Made by a program: the position numbers and the translations under genes
Part shown: in pieces, positions 1 to 8,167 of the stretch
Layout of the letters: each line of letters starts with the position of its first letter
Position numbering within the stretch: the first letter of the stretch is position 1
The notes under the pieces: model-generated
What the model was told of the DNA's origin: nothing
Seen by the model: only the letters and a program-made list of their open reading frames with translations
Databases searched by the model: none
Origin: Clostridia bacterium
GTDB taxonomy: Bacteria; Bacillota; Clostridia; Oscillospirales; Acutalibacteraceae
Length of the DNA stretch: 64,000 nt
Assembly: GCA_900768075.1 (NCBI GenBank)
Contig: CAAGBN010000061.1
Coordinates: 1-64,000, forward strand
Reading direction: 5' to 3'

Positions 1-474
1 GTTCCCTCGCATTCTTCCGAAAGAAGAAAATATATTCCGATAGGGTTTGTAAAGCCTGATATAATTTGCAGCAACGCTAACTTAATGATACCAAACGCAA
101 CTCTGTTTCATTTCGGTATCTTGACTTCAAATGTTCATATGGCATGGGTACGTGCAATATGTGGAAGAATTAAGAGCGACTATAGATATTCAAATGATAT
201 AGTTTATAACAACTTCCCTTGGCCGACACCGACAGACGAGCAAAAAGCAAAAATAGAGCAGAACGCACAAGCAATTCTTGATGCAAGAGCTCTTTATCCT
301 GATTGCTCTCTTGCTGACCTTTATGACGAACTTACTATGCCTGTTGAGCTCCGCAAGGCACATCAGGCAAACGATAAAGCAGTTATGCAGGCGTATGGCT
401 TTTGGGGCAAGCTCAACACCGAATCAGAGTGCGTGGCAGAGCTTATGAGGATGTATAAGGAGTTGACGGAGTAA
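1..474 (+). CDS. MmeI-like class I SAM DNA methyltransferase, C-terminal part (5' end outside window)
   Basis: The frame is open from base 1, so only the last 157 residues are visible; the ATG at 85 is internal. Residues about 64-75 read SNDIVYNNFPWP, the pattern seen near the target-recognition part of MmeI-type (type IIL/IIG) DNA methyltransferases. The tail with LADLYDELTMP followed by LRKAHQANDKAV and AYGF matches the conserved C-terminal domain of that family. Such enzymes methylate adenine in short target sites and often carry a nuclease domain at the N-terminus, which would lie outside the window. The stop is one base before the AbiH start, so the genes are probably co-transcribed. Family is fairly sure; specificity and whether it restricts DNA cannot be judged here. 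Confidence 0.8.
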   Translation, partial: VPSHSSERRKYIPIGFVKPDIICSNANLMIPNATLFHFGILTSNVHMAWVRAICGRIKSDYRYSNDIVYNNFPWPTPTDEQKAKIEQNAQAILDARALYPDCSLADLYDELTMPVELRKAHQANDKAVMQAYGFWGKLNTESECVAELMRMYKELTE

Positions 475-475
475 A

Positions 476-1684
476 ATGAATGTTTTATTGTTAGGTAATG
501 GTTTTGATTTAAATCACAATTTGCCAACTAAATACATTAATTTTATAAATACAGTGAAGTATTTTTCGGGATATAGACGAGCTGATTTGAAAACCGTAGG
601 AGATGTGTTTCGCGAAATAAAGAACGATAGTGATATTCAAAAATCTTATGTAAAATATAAGAAATTTTACGACACAGTTAATATTGCAACTGAAGACATT
701 GATGCCTTTGTAAAATTAAAAGAAAATATGTGGTTTTCCTACTTAGAAAGTTCATTTAATAAAGATATAGGTTGGATTGATTTCGAAAAAGAGATTGCAC
801 TTGTAATAGAAAGTTTCAGAGTTTTACTTTCCGATGAGAATAATGGTATAGCTATAAAAAAAGTTATTTCAAACAAATATGATTTTATAGCTAGAAAAAT
901 GAGTTTTTATCTAAAGGAATCATCAAATAATGCCATGTCATCAACAATCAGAGTAAAAGATGAGTATGTAATAGAATATCCTTTAGGCTCAAAATTTAGA
1001 ATTATCAATAAAGAAAAACTAATAGATGATTTATATAGAGCACTATTAGAACTTGCAGATGGATTAAAATTATATTTAAAATGTTTTATTGATGACGTGG
1101 TAGAAGAAATTTCCAAAGAAAAAGCATTTAAATGGAGTAAAGCTTTTGAATATGTAGGAAATGTTGTTAGTTTCAACTATACTAATACTTTCGAAAAATT
1201 ATATAAGAAAGACGTGTGCCATTTACACGGAAATATCAAAGATAAAATCATTTTAGGTATCAACCCTGATAAATATGATGACATCGCAAAAGTGGATACA
1301 ACTTTTATTTCGTTTAAAAAATACTTTCAAAGGCTTGTTAATAAAACAGATGTTGAGTATTTCAATTTTATTAAAGAAGCTAAAGAAACTGCAGATGAAA
1401 TATATTTATATGTAATTGGTCACTCTTTAGATTCTACCGATGAAGATATAATAAAAGAGCTTTTTTCAATTTCAACTGAAATTTACATATTGAATTATAA
1501 TGATTATGACGAACTGAAACATATATCTAATTTGATTCAAATTTATGGAAAAGAAGGATTTGATTCTTTAAGAGAAAATCAAAATCTAACTTTTCTACCA
1601 ATTGATGAAGATTTGTCACCGATTATGAAAGATAAGGTGGATTACTACGCAGCAAGTGTAGTTAGTACTATAACATTTGACTAA
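476..1684 (+). CDS. AbiH-family abortive infection protein
   Basis: 402 residues. The N-terminus LLGNGFDLNHNLPTKY (residues 4-19) is the hallmark glycine-rich start of AbiH proteins. The C-terminal half carries SFNYTN (about 231-236), HLHGNI (about 248-253) and VIGHSLDSTDEDI (about 312-324), the other conserved AbiH blocks. AbiH was described as a phage abortive infection factor in lactococci. The GNG/NYTN/HLHG pattern resembles SIR2-like NAD-binding proteins; that link is an inference. It starts 1 nt after the methyltransferase stop and is followed by a DUF2971 gene, so the three look like one defence operon. Its composition is visibly A+T-richer than the housekeeping genes further right, consistent with horizontal acquisition. 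Confidence 0.85.
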   Translation: MNVLLLGNGFDLNHNLPTKYINFINTVKYFSGYRRADLKTVGDVFREIKNDSDIQKSYVKYKKFYDTVNIATEDIDAFVKLKENMWFSYLESSFNKDIGWIDFEKEIALVIESFRVLLSDENNGIAIKKVISNKYDFIARKMSFYLKESSNNAMSSTIRVKDEYVIEYPLGSKFRIINKEKLIDDLYRALLELADGLKLYLKCFIDDVVEEISKEKAFKWSKAFEYVGNVVSFNYTNTFEKLYKKDVCHLHGNIKDKIILGINPDKYDDIAKVDTTFISFKKYFQRLVNKTDVEYFNFIKEAKETADEIYLYVIGHSLDSTDEDIIKELFSISTEIYILNYNDYDELKHISNLIQIYGKEGFDSLRENQNLTFLPIDEDLSPIMKDKVDYYAASVVSTITFD

Positions 1685-1706
1685 TTTAAACAAAGGATGT
1701 AAAACT

Positions 1707-2675
1707 ATGAGCGAACCTGATATTTTGTATCATTATTGTAGCTTGGATACTTTTTTTAATATAATTAAAAACCGCACTCTTTGGCTATCTGATATAAGCA
1801 AATCTAATGATTCGAATGAGTTAATATTGTTAAAAAGGGATATGCATGCAACAGTTGTTGCTAAATATGCTTCTTATTTAGATGAATTAGTTAAAACTGT
1901 AGAAGAGAAAGTAAAAGAAAACTATGAATATGTTAGCGAATGTTTAAGTAAAAGCAAAATAATAAAAGAACATTTCGAGAATAATATTAGTTTTTTGTCA
2001 ACCGAAAATAATTATCTAAATACCTGGGGTATATGTTTTTCAGAAGAAGGGGATTTGCTTAGCCAGTGGCGTGGCTATGCTGATGATGCACAAGGCATTT
2101 CTATTGGATTTTCAAAAGATTATTTTAAAACATCTTGTGAATTGTTGTCAGAAGAACCTTTAATTTTGATGAAACTGGATAAAGTACACTATTCTGAAGA
2201 ATATGTAAAAAGTATCATAAGCAATAACGCAAAATTAGATTCTTTAAACTTAGAATCTTCGCCTGAAGAAGTTGCAGAGGTTTTAGGAAAAGTATTATCA
2301 ATTACATCAAGAGAAAGCCCATTTTATAAAAAGTCTTCCTTTTCAGAAGAAAGGGAATGGCGCTTGTCAATATCTAATTTGTTCCCTGGCGATTTTGATA
2401 AGTCAAGTTATTTGGATGCATTAAAAAAATCCAACTCTTCACTGTTCCCTTTGGAAATAAAAGATTGGAATTATATTGTAAAACAAGGTGGATTAGTATC
2501 TTATATAGAATTATATCTAAATAACATTGAACAGGCTATTTCTTCAATAATTATTGGACCGAAATCTAAATGCAGCGTTGCGGATATTAAGGCATTCTTA
2601 ATTTTTCATGGTCTGCTAAAAGATAAATGTGATAAATCTATTGAAGTGAAAAAATCAGATAGCAGTTATAGATAA
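1707..2675 (+). CDS. DUF2971 domain protein
   Basis: 322 residues. The start at 1707 (MSEPDILYHY) is preferred because AAAGGATG lies about 7 nt upstream; an in-frame ATG at 1677 would overlap AbiH and lacks such a site. LYHYCSLDTFFNIIKNRTLW followed by LSDISKSNDSNEL near the N-terminus, the central QWRGYADDAQGISIGF and the later SEEREWRLS are the standard DUF2971 signature. The molecular role of DUF2971 is not known; members often lie beside defence genes, as here. It is A+T-rich like AbiH and probably in the same transcript. Product name is secure, function is not. Confidence 0.85.
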   Translation: MSEPDILYHYCSLDTFFNIIKNRTLWLSDISKSNDSNELILLKRDMHATVVAKYASYLDELVKTVEEKVKENYEYVSECLSKSKIIKEHFENNISFLSTENNYLNTWGICFSEEGDLLSQWRGYADDAQGISIGFSKDYFKTSCELLSEEPLILMKLDKVHYSEEYVKSIISNNAKLDSLNLESSPEEVAEVLGKVLSITSRESPFYKKSSFSEEREWRLSISNLFPGDFDKSSYLDALKKSNSSLFPLEIKDWNYIVKQGGLVSYIELYLNNIEQAISSIIIGPKSKCSVADIKAFLIFHGLLKDKCDKSIEVKKSDSSYR

Positions 2676-2931
2676 TAAACCTCCTGTGTAACAGCATTAA
2701 ACTTTCATATCTATTGATTACTAAAACCAATAAATTTTTCTTGTTTCTAAAAAAGCATATCTAACAAGCATGAATTTTCATACCATATAAGCTAAAATCA
2801 ATCGCCATCAACCACAACATATTGTATGATTTTTTTGAATTTTGCTTTGTATTCGATAGAAATTTTCAGAATGACCAATGCATCATCAAAGAAAAATTAA
2901 CGAATAAAAGGCATTTTTAACACTAAAAGCT

Positions 2932-2964
2932 AAGCACGACCTACATTGCTGTAAGTCGTGCTTT
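2932..2964. terminator. bidirectional hairpin terminator
   Basis: A 14-bp stem (AAGCACGACCTACA against TGTAAGTCGTGCTT, one mismatch) with a 4-nt loop. It has a short T-run on the plus side and CTTAGCTTTTA on the minus side. It separates the plus-strand defence operon from the minus-strand tnpV. The rest of 2676-2995 is A+T-rich with no reading frame I would support. Confidence 0.7.
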
Positions 2965-2995
2965 TGCACATCAAGCTCAAAATGTCAATTTAGTT

Positions 2996-3361
2996 TTAAC
3001 TGTATATCAGCTCACTACACACAAATTCTCTTGCCCGTGCCTGAATGTTGCTCATTTTCTGTACCCATTCAAGCTGGTCCTGCTCTTTAAGCTCTTCTGT
3101 AACGCCTTCAGCTTCTTTCATCTGTTCAATCAGAAGGTCATACATTTCATTTGCCTGACGGTCGATATCTGCAAGATAAGGCCAAAGTGTGCATTTAGTT
3201 ACCATCAGCATAAATATACCTCGTTTGTTGTGTTCAAGGTAGTTTTTGTGCATCATTCCCCACTTGCCAATGGTGATATTGGCTTGTTCCGGTGGTAGGA
3301 TAATGTTCGGAATGAGATAGCCATTGACTTGGCGATAAGTTATTTTTGTTTTCTCACTCAT
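2996..3361 (-). CDS. tnpV: TnpV-like transposon-encoded protein
   Basis: 121 residues from the ATG at 3361, which has AAAGGAGG 8 nt upstream; an in-frame GTG three codons earlier overlaps that site and is unlikely. The sequence follows the TnpV pattern of clostridial mobile elements: YLIPNIILPPEQ at the N-terminus, IGKWGMMHKNYL, YLADIDRQANEM, and the C-terminal WVQKMSNIQARAREFV ending ELIYS. TnpV is a small cargo protein of Tn4451-type and related elements; its function is unclear. It forms a pair with the DUF6809 gene one base upstream. No recombinase or transposase is visible in the window, so this is a remnant or the edge of an element lying to the left. Confidence 0.85.
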   Translation of the reverse strand: MSEKTKITYRQVNGYLIPNIILPPEQANITIGKWGMMHKNYLEHNKRGIFMLMVTKCTLWPYLADIDRQANEMYDLLIEQMKEAEGVTEELKEQDQLEWVQKMSNIQARAREFVCSELIYS

Positions 3362-3362
3362 T

Positions 3363-3647
3363 TTACACACCTCCTTTTGAATTCACAACAAAAGTATCGT
3401 ATGTAAATCTTGCACCAAATCTAAAACCTGAAACAAAGCCGTCACAAATGCTCATACTTGAAAACTCATTATATGTGCTCACATAATTTGCAAACTTCTC
3501 TTTTTCTTCGTCAGACAATTTTTCTGTCAGTTCTTCCTCTTTCTTTACAAGCTCATTTAACTTCTTTTTGAGTCTGGGTGTTATTTCTGTGGTGAGCTCT
3601 TGTGGCTCAAGATTTCCGTAGAATAATTCTTCAATGATATTTGACAT
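3363..3647 (-). CDS. DUF6809 family protein
   Basis: 94 residues from the ATG at 3647 (MSNIIEELFYGNLEPQE), which has GGAGG about 9 nt upstream; the longer frame to 3725 would read through the mfd terminator. The family pattern is visible: N-terminal EELFYGNLEPQE, a charged helical middle (LVKKEEELTEKLSDEEKEKF) and a C-terminal DGFVSGFRFGARFTYD. These small proteins occur in integrated mobile elements of Clostridia and accompany TnpV genes. No function is established. Its stop codon lies 1 nt before the tnpV start, so the two are translated from one transcript. Confidence 0.75.
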   Translation of the reverse strand: MSNIIEELFYGNLEPQELTTEITPRLKKKLNELVKKEEELTEKLSDEEKEKFANYVSTYNEFSSMSICDGFVSGFRFGARFTYDTFVVNSKGGV

Positions 3648-3710
3648 TATGTAATCCTCCGTATAGATTGATTTATACCTACAATTCAATCTTTTGGGCT
3701 GATTACAAAA

Positions 3711-3752
3711 GCCGAAGGGAGACAACTTCCTTACGGAGTGTCTCCCTTCGCC
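3711..3752 (-). terminator. terminator behind mfd
   Basis: Stem CGAAGGGAGACA (3713-3724) pairs perfectly with TGTCTCCCTTCG (3739-3750). In the minus direction it follows the mfd stop and ends in GCTTTTG; on the plus side there is a longer T-run, so it can stop transcription from either side. Confidence 0.75.
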
Positions 3753-3759
3753 GTGTTTT

Positions 3760-6700
3760 TTATTTGCTTTTACTTAAAACCTCAATCATATCCTTCATAG
3801 CCTCAACAGGACCTCTGCCCTTGAGACGGAAAACGATATAAGGCTGTGCGCCTGCTGCTTTAACCATACCCTTGCCTGAAAGATTGCCTGCAATTGCAAC
3901 AATTTTTTCAGGAGGCAGCTCATTGAGATATGCGATAATGCTGTCCTTATCCTGCTTGATTTCATATATACCGAGACTTGCCGCATAAGCTCTCAGCAGT
4001 GCAACATCAATAAGACCCTGAACGCTCTTGGGCGGCTCACCGAAACGGTCAATGAACTCATCCATTACATCCATAGCGTCCTCGCCTGTCTCAATCTCTG
4101 CAATACGCTTATACATAAAGATTCGGTTTTTCACCGAGTCGATATAGTCCTCGGGAATGTGAGCATCAACGCTGACATCAATAACACACTCTCGTTTTTC
4201 CTTTGTCTCTTCGCCTGTCTTTTCCTCTTCGATAGCCTCGCCTAAAAGCTGAAGATACATATCATAACCAACAGCCTCCATATGACCGTGCTGCTGTGAG
4301 CCGAGGATATTGCCTGCACCTCTGATTTCAAGGTCACGCTGTGCAATTCTGAAGCCTGCACCAAATTCCGTGAATTCTCTTACAGCCGCAAGTCTTCTCT
4401 GTGCAATTTCAGGCAGAGCCTTTTTATCGTTATAGGTGAAGTATGCGAAGGCTCTTCGCTGGCTTCTGCCAACTCTTCCTCGTATCTGATGAAGCTGTGC
4501 AAGACCCAATCTGTCTGCATCTTCGATAATAAGAGTGTTGGCGTTGGGCACATCCACACCTGTTTCGATGATTGTTGTGCAAACAAGAATATCAATCTCG
4601 TTTTCCAGAAGCTGACGCCATACCTCGCTGAGTTCCTCCTCGCTCATCTTTCCGTGACCGATGCCTATTCTTGCATCAGGGAGGAATTCCTTTATCTTTT
4701 TAGCTGTGGCTTCAATGGTGTCAACTCTGTTGTGAAGATAATACACCTGACCGCCACGGCGAAGCTCTCTTTCCATAGCCTCGCTGAGCACCGCCATATC
4801 GTGACCGAGAACATAGGTCTGCACAGGATGTCTGCCCACAGGCGGTATCTCAAGAATTGACATATCCCTTATTCCTGCCATTGCCATATTAAGAGTACGG
4901 GGAATAGGTGTGGCTGAAAGAGTCAGCACATCCACAAGAGGGAATTTTTCCTTGAGCTTTTCCTTCTGTGCAACACCGAAGCGCTGTTCTTCGTCAACAA
5001 TGAGAAGTCCTAAATCTTTAAATTCCACACTCTTTGCAATAAGAGAATGTGTACCTACAATGATATCGATACTGCCTCGCTTGAGACGTTTTTTGATATT
5101 ACTGCGCTGTGTCTGTGTTCTGAAGCGTGATATCATTTCAATTTCAACGGGTAAGCCGTCGAAACGCTTCTTTATGGTCTGATAATGCTGGAAAGCAAGA
5201 ATTGTTGTGGGTACGAGAACGGCACACTGCTTGCCGTCGGCTATACACTTGAAGGCCGCCCTGAGTGCCACCTCTGTTTTGCCGAAGCCCACGTCACCGC
5301 ATAGAAGTCTGTCCATAGGTGACGGTCTTTCCATATCCTTTTTGATTTCGTTTACGGCTTCAAGCTGGTCATCGGTTTCTTCAAATTCAAATCGGCGCTC
5401 AAAGTCATTCTGCATATCCATATCGGGGGAGAAGCTGTAGCCCTTTGAATTTATTCTCGTGCTGTAGATTTTAGTCAGCTCTGCCGCCATATCCTTTACT
5501 GCGGCCTTGACACGCTTTTGTGTCTTTTTCCACTCGTCGGTACCAAGCTTGTTGAGCTTGATAGCCTTATCCGTATCCTTGGGTGAGATGTATTTTGAAA
5601 TAAGATCAAGCTGTGTAACGGGCAGATAAAGCACATCTGTGCCTCTGTAGTTAAGCTTGATAAAATCCTTGATGGTACCGCCCATTTTCATTGTCTTTAT
5701 GCCATCGAAAACACCGATACCGTAAACGGCGTGAACTATATAGTCACCCTTGGAGATTTCTTCAAGAGAGGTAATACCCTTACCTCTTTTATATTTTGCC
5801 TTCTGTGGTTTGCTCTGTGTTGCTGATGCACCTCTGCCGTAGGTGAAAAGGGTAAACTGCAGATTGTTATATTCGAAGCCTGATGTCAGACAGCCTGCAA
5901 GTACCGACACGCTACCCTTTGGGAATTCACCGGGGATAACCGGGAAATAGTGAGCCTTGAGGCCCTCTGTTTCAAGGTCGTAGGCAAGCTCCTTTGCACT
6001 CTTTTCCGTGCCTGCAAAAACAACGGCAGTGTACCCGCGCTTGATTGCAGGCACAAGGTCCTCTAAAAGATAAGAGAGCGTACCGTCCCAACGTGAATTC
6101 TGACCTGCAGTAACGCTGACAAGCTCTTTGACGGGTACATCAAAGGAGCCACGGGTCAGATTATCAACAAAAACGGCTCCGTGCTTTTCATATTTTGAAA
6201 GAAGCTCACTCCAGGTAAGAGCATAGGTATCAAGCCCCTTTGTGAGAATACCCTCCTCAAACATAGTGCGGATATCTTCAGTCAGAAGCTGATATGATGA
6301 ATTGTATTTTTGTTTTACATTTGCACTCTCGCAGACAAAAAGCTGCGCAGAATCTGCATAGTCAAAAATTGTATGAAGCTCGCTGTAGGCAAGAGAAAGA
6401 TATCTGTCCGTTGCCGAAAGATGCACAAAATGAGAAAGCTTATCTATATCCTCATTTATAGAAGCCTTGACCTTGACGGAGCCCTTGCCCTTGACGGTGG
6501 TAATGAACCCCTCAAGCTTTTCCTTCATTGCCTCAGGAGAGTCAAAAAGAATCTCGCAGGCAGGAGTGATGCTGACACTGTCAAGAACCTGTGTTCGTCT
6601 TTGGTTTTGTGTATCAAAAAGAGATATGGAATCAACAGTGTCGCCCCAGAATTCAATTCTCACAGGCTGAGAATATGAGGGTGGGAAGATATCTAAAATA

Positions 6701-7230
6701 CCGCCTCGAACGGAAAACTGACCTACACCGTCAACTATGTCGCTTCTGACATAGCCTGCACAAAGAAGAGTGCGGACAATCTGATTCTGAGCATAGTCTT
6801 CTCCGCTTTCAATATTAAGGGTACGTTCAGACAGCTCAGCAGTCGGAAGAGTAAGCTGTACCGCCGCCTCCACAGAGCAGAGAATATATTTATAGTCCCC
6901 TGTCAGCATTTTTGAGAGCACACCCATACGGTGCTGCTCGAACTCTCTTGACTGACTTTCAGCAGGTCTGAAATTGAAATCTCTTGCCGGGTAGACATAT
7001 GCTCCCCCCGACATAACATTCAGGTCATCGCACATTTTTGCTGCAGTACCCTCATCGGGACAGATAACAAGGCATTTCTTATCCGTATCCTCACACAAAG
7101 AGGAGATATAGTGAGCCTTATGCACAGGTGTAAGACCGATAACGCCCATTGGTACTCTGCCGCTGCTTACGGCATTTTTTATGCTTTCATATTCGATGTT
7201 GCCTTTAAGTATACTGCTGAAGCCTGACAT
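3760..7230 (-). CDS. mfd: transcription-repair coupling factor Mfd
   Basis: 1156 residues, normal full length. Mfd is the cytoplasmic ATP-driven translocase that displaces RNA polymerase stalled at DNA lesions and recruits UvrA. Visible parts in order: UvrB-like N-terminal module (residues 1 to about 320, with VRGGILDIFPP), RNA-polymerase interacting CarD-like domain (about 488-550, GDYIVHAVYGIGVF), RecG-like helicase core with Walker A GDVGFGKTE (about 644) and DEEQ box IVDEEQRFGV (about 742), the downstream helicase segment with HNRVDTIE and GRVGRSQRRAFAY, and the TRCF C-terminal domain (about 1020 onward). The usual neighbour pth is absent; upstream come repeat C and a small peptide gene. 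The start at 7230 is the first good ATG; the ribosome site is weak (AAAGGGG). Confidence 0.98.
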   Translation of the reverse strand: MSGFSSILKGNIEYESIKNAVSSGRVPMGVIGLTPVHKAHYISSLCEDTDKKCLVICPDEGTAAKMCDDLNVMSGGAYVYPARDFNFRPAESQSREFEQHRMGVLSKMLTGDYKYILCSVEAAVQLTLPTAELSERTLNIESGEDYAQNQIVRTLLCAGYVRSDIVDGVGQFSVRGGILDIFPPSYSQPVRIEFWGDTVDSISLFDTQNQRRTQVLDSVSITPACEILFDSPEAMKEKLEGFITTVKGKGSVKVKASINEDIDKLSHFVHLSATDRYLSLAYSELHTIFDYADSAQLFVCESANVKQKYNSSYQLLTEDIRTMFEEGILTKGLDTYALTWSELLSKYEKHGAVFVDNLTRGSFDVPVKELVSVTAGQNSRWDGTLSYLLEDLVPAIKRGYTAVVFAGTEKSAKELAYDLETEGLKAHYFPVIPGEFPKGSVSVLAGCLTSGFEYNNLQFTLFTYGRGASATQSKPQKAKYKRGKGITSLEEISKGDYIVHAVYGIGVFDGIKTMKMGGTIKDFIKLNYRGTDVLYLPVTQLDLISKYISPKDTDKAIKLNKLGTDEWKKTQKRVKAAVKDMAAELTKIYSTRINSKGYSFSPDMDMQNDFERRFEFEETDDQLEAVNEIKKDMERPSPMDRLLCGDVGFGKTEVALRAAFKCIADGKQCAVLVPTTILAFQHYQTIKKRFDGLPVEIEMISRFRTQTQRSNIKKRLKRGSIDIIVGTHSLIAKSVEFKDLGLLIVDEEQRFGVAQKEKLKEKFPLVDVLTLSATPIPRTLNMAMAGIRDMSILEIPPVGRHPVQTYVLGHDMAVLSEAMERELRRGGQVYYLHNRVDTIEATAKKIKEFLPDARIGIGHGKMSEEELSEVWRQLLENEIDILVCTTIIETGVDVPNANTLIIEDADRLGLAQLHQIRGRVGRSQRRAFAYFTYNDKKALPEIAQRRLAAVREFTEFGAGFRIAQRDLEIRGAGNILGSQQHGHMEAVGYDMYLQLLGEAIEEEKTGEETKEKRECVIDVSVDAHIPEDYIDSVKNRIFMYKRIAEIETGEDAMDVMDEFIDRFGEPPKSVQGLIDVALLRAYAASLGIYEIKQDKDSIIAYLNELPPEKIVAIAGNLSGKGMVKAAGAQPYIVFRLKGRGPVEAMKDMIEVLSKSK

Positions 7231-7247
7231 ATGCTCACCCCTTTCCT

Positions 7248-7280
7248 GAATACAGAATGCAGAGTGCAGAACGCAGAATT
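7248..7280. repeat. short dispersed repeat C, copy 1
   Basis: An iterated motif of the form GAATGCAGAGTGCAGAACGCAG lies 17 nt upstream of the mfd start. The same motif recurs at 8138-8167 and, inverted, at 53404-53424. Seen directly; its function is unknown. Confidence 0.7.
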
Positions 7281-7409
7281 GTGCTACACTTTGCCTCTAT
7301 AAGATAGTTTTTCCCGCCTTTTCAGCTAAGACTAATGACTGTGGTGGTATAGAATTTGATTTCATTATATTACAAATGCTTTGCGAAATAAATAGCTTTA
7401 TGAAAAAAA

Positions 7410-7444
7410 GGCAAAAAATTAAGAAGCTACCTGTTGGTAGCTTC
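7410..7444 (-). terminator. terminator of peptide gene 1
   Basis: Perfect 9-bp stem GAAGCTACC/GGTAGCTTC (7423-7431 with 7436-7444) and a 4-nt loop. In the minus direction it is followed by TTAATTTTTTGCC. It lies 47 nt after the stop of the 7491-7589 peptide gene. Confidence 0.9.
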
Positions 7445-7490
7445 CCAATTTTAAAAATTCAATTTTTAAAACTGTACCAAGTAGATCGAA

Positions 7491-7589
7491 TTAGCCTTCG
7501 ATTACGCCCTTGATGATTTCATAGAACTTCTGAACAAAAGCTGTGATCTTGCCCCAGTTGTCCATTACCCATGTTACGATAGCGTCCAT
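7491..7589 (-). CDS. small amphipathic peptide 1 (32 aa), PSM-like, undescribed family
   Basis: A 32-residue gene. AAAGGAGG lies 8 nt before the ATG, a consensus promoter at 7640-7668, and a terminator at 7410-7444. The peptide begins MDAIVTWVMDNWGKITAFVQ and ends in GVIEG; it has three tryptophan/tyrosine positions, hydrophobic residues spaced as in an amphipathic helix, net charge about -1, and no leader or cysteine. It aligns without gaps to the peptides at 7808-7909 and 18543-18665 over W/K-x2-I-x-A with a shared later K-x-[LV]-I. In size and pattern it resembles phenol-soluble modulins; that is analogy only. Adjacent genes (mfd, second peptide) give no functional hint. It could be a membrane-active or signalling peptide. 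Confidence 0.85.
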   Translation of the reverse strand: MDAIVTWVMDNWGKITAFVQKFYEIIKGVIEG

Positions 7590-7639
7590 TTTGAGCTCCT
7601 CCTTTAATTATTAACTAAAGGAAACCCTTAGTTACAAAT

Positions 7640-7668
7640 ATTATATAATCACATTTAAATTATGTCAA
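7640..7668 (-). promoter_or_regulatory. sigma-A promoter and leader hairpin of peptide gene 1
   Basis: On the minus strand TTGACA (7663-7668), exactly 17 nt, then TATAAT (7640-7645): a perfect consensus. The leader that follows holds an inverted repeat AACTAAGGG/CCTTTAGTT at about 7614-7633, directly before the ribosome site. Confidence 0.9.
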
Positions 7669-7734
7669 TAGTTAATTCAAAAAAAGTTCATTAATTTATT
7701 AAGGTTTATTTTGAAAAGTATAATACTCCCCGAA

Positions 7735-7768
7735 TAAATAAAGTGACCACCCTTACGGATGGTCGCTT
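7735..7768 (-). terminator. terminator of peptide gene 2
   Basis: Stem AGCGACCATCC/GGGTGGTCACT (7742-7768) with loop GTAA and wobble pairs, followed on the minus strand by TTTATTTATT. It lies 40 nt after the 7808-7909 stop, so peptide genes 1 and 2 are separate units. Confidence 0.8.
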
Positions 7769-7807
7769 ATTTTAAAATTTCAAATTTTAAAACAATGAAT
7801 AAATTAA

Positions 7808-7909
7808 TTATTCAGCGTCTTCACCGAGGATGAGATTCTTGATGAAGTAGTAGATCTGAAGGATAGCAGCTTCGATATCTGCCCAGTACTTCTTAAGGAA
7901 TTCTGTCAT
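7808..7909 (-). CDS. small amphipathic peptide 2 (33 aa), same family
   Basis: A 33-residue gene with AAAAGGAGG 10 nt before the ATG and its own consensus promoter and terminator. The peptide begins MTEFLKKYWADIEAAILQIY and ends LILGEDAE. Aligned with peptide 1, W9, I12, A14, Y20, I23, K24 and I27 match W12, I15, A17, Y23, I26, K27 and I30. Hydrophobic residues recur every 3-4 positions, with charges at both ends; net charge about -3. No signal peptide, cysteine or processing motif is visible. Function unknown; the same ideas apply as for peptide 1. Confidence 0.85.
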   Translation of the reverse strand: MTEFLKKYWADIEAAILQIYYFIKNLILGEDAE

Positions 7910-7963
7910 TGTATTTTTCCTCCTTTTAATATTTATCGCAGGAGTAACCCTCGATATGCTTTT

Positions 7964-7992
7964 ATTATATTATGGCTTTTATTATTTGTCAA
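7964..7992 (-). promoter_or_regulatory. sigma-A promoter and leader hairpin of peptide gene 2
   Basis: On the minus strand TTGACA (7987-7992), 17 nt, TATAAT (7964-7969): again perfect consensus. The leader contains ATCGAGGG...CTCCTGCGAT, a small hairpin in the same place as in peptide gene 1. Confidence 0.9.
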
Positions 7993-8137
7993 TATTTATT
8001 TCACAAAAAGTTCATTATTAGCTAAAAACTGAACCGGAATTTACTTTTTTAAAAATTTTTTTGCTTTTTCAGGCTTTTTTGTGCACAAACCTTGCACAAA
8101 AAGCCTTTGTCGGGCCTATTAGTAGGAGGTGTTTTTA

Positions 8138-8167
8138 ATGCAGAGTGCAGAATGCATAATGCAGAAT
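8138..8167. repeat. short dispersed repeat C, copy 2
   Basis: ATGCAGAGTGCAGAATGCAT-type repeat, continuing with a further GCAGAATTA, that forms the region just before terS. The ATG at 8138 has a good ribosome site (AGGAGG, 8122-8130) but opens only an 18-codon frame ending at 8194, where it overlaps the presumed terS start. Confidence 0.7.
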
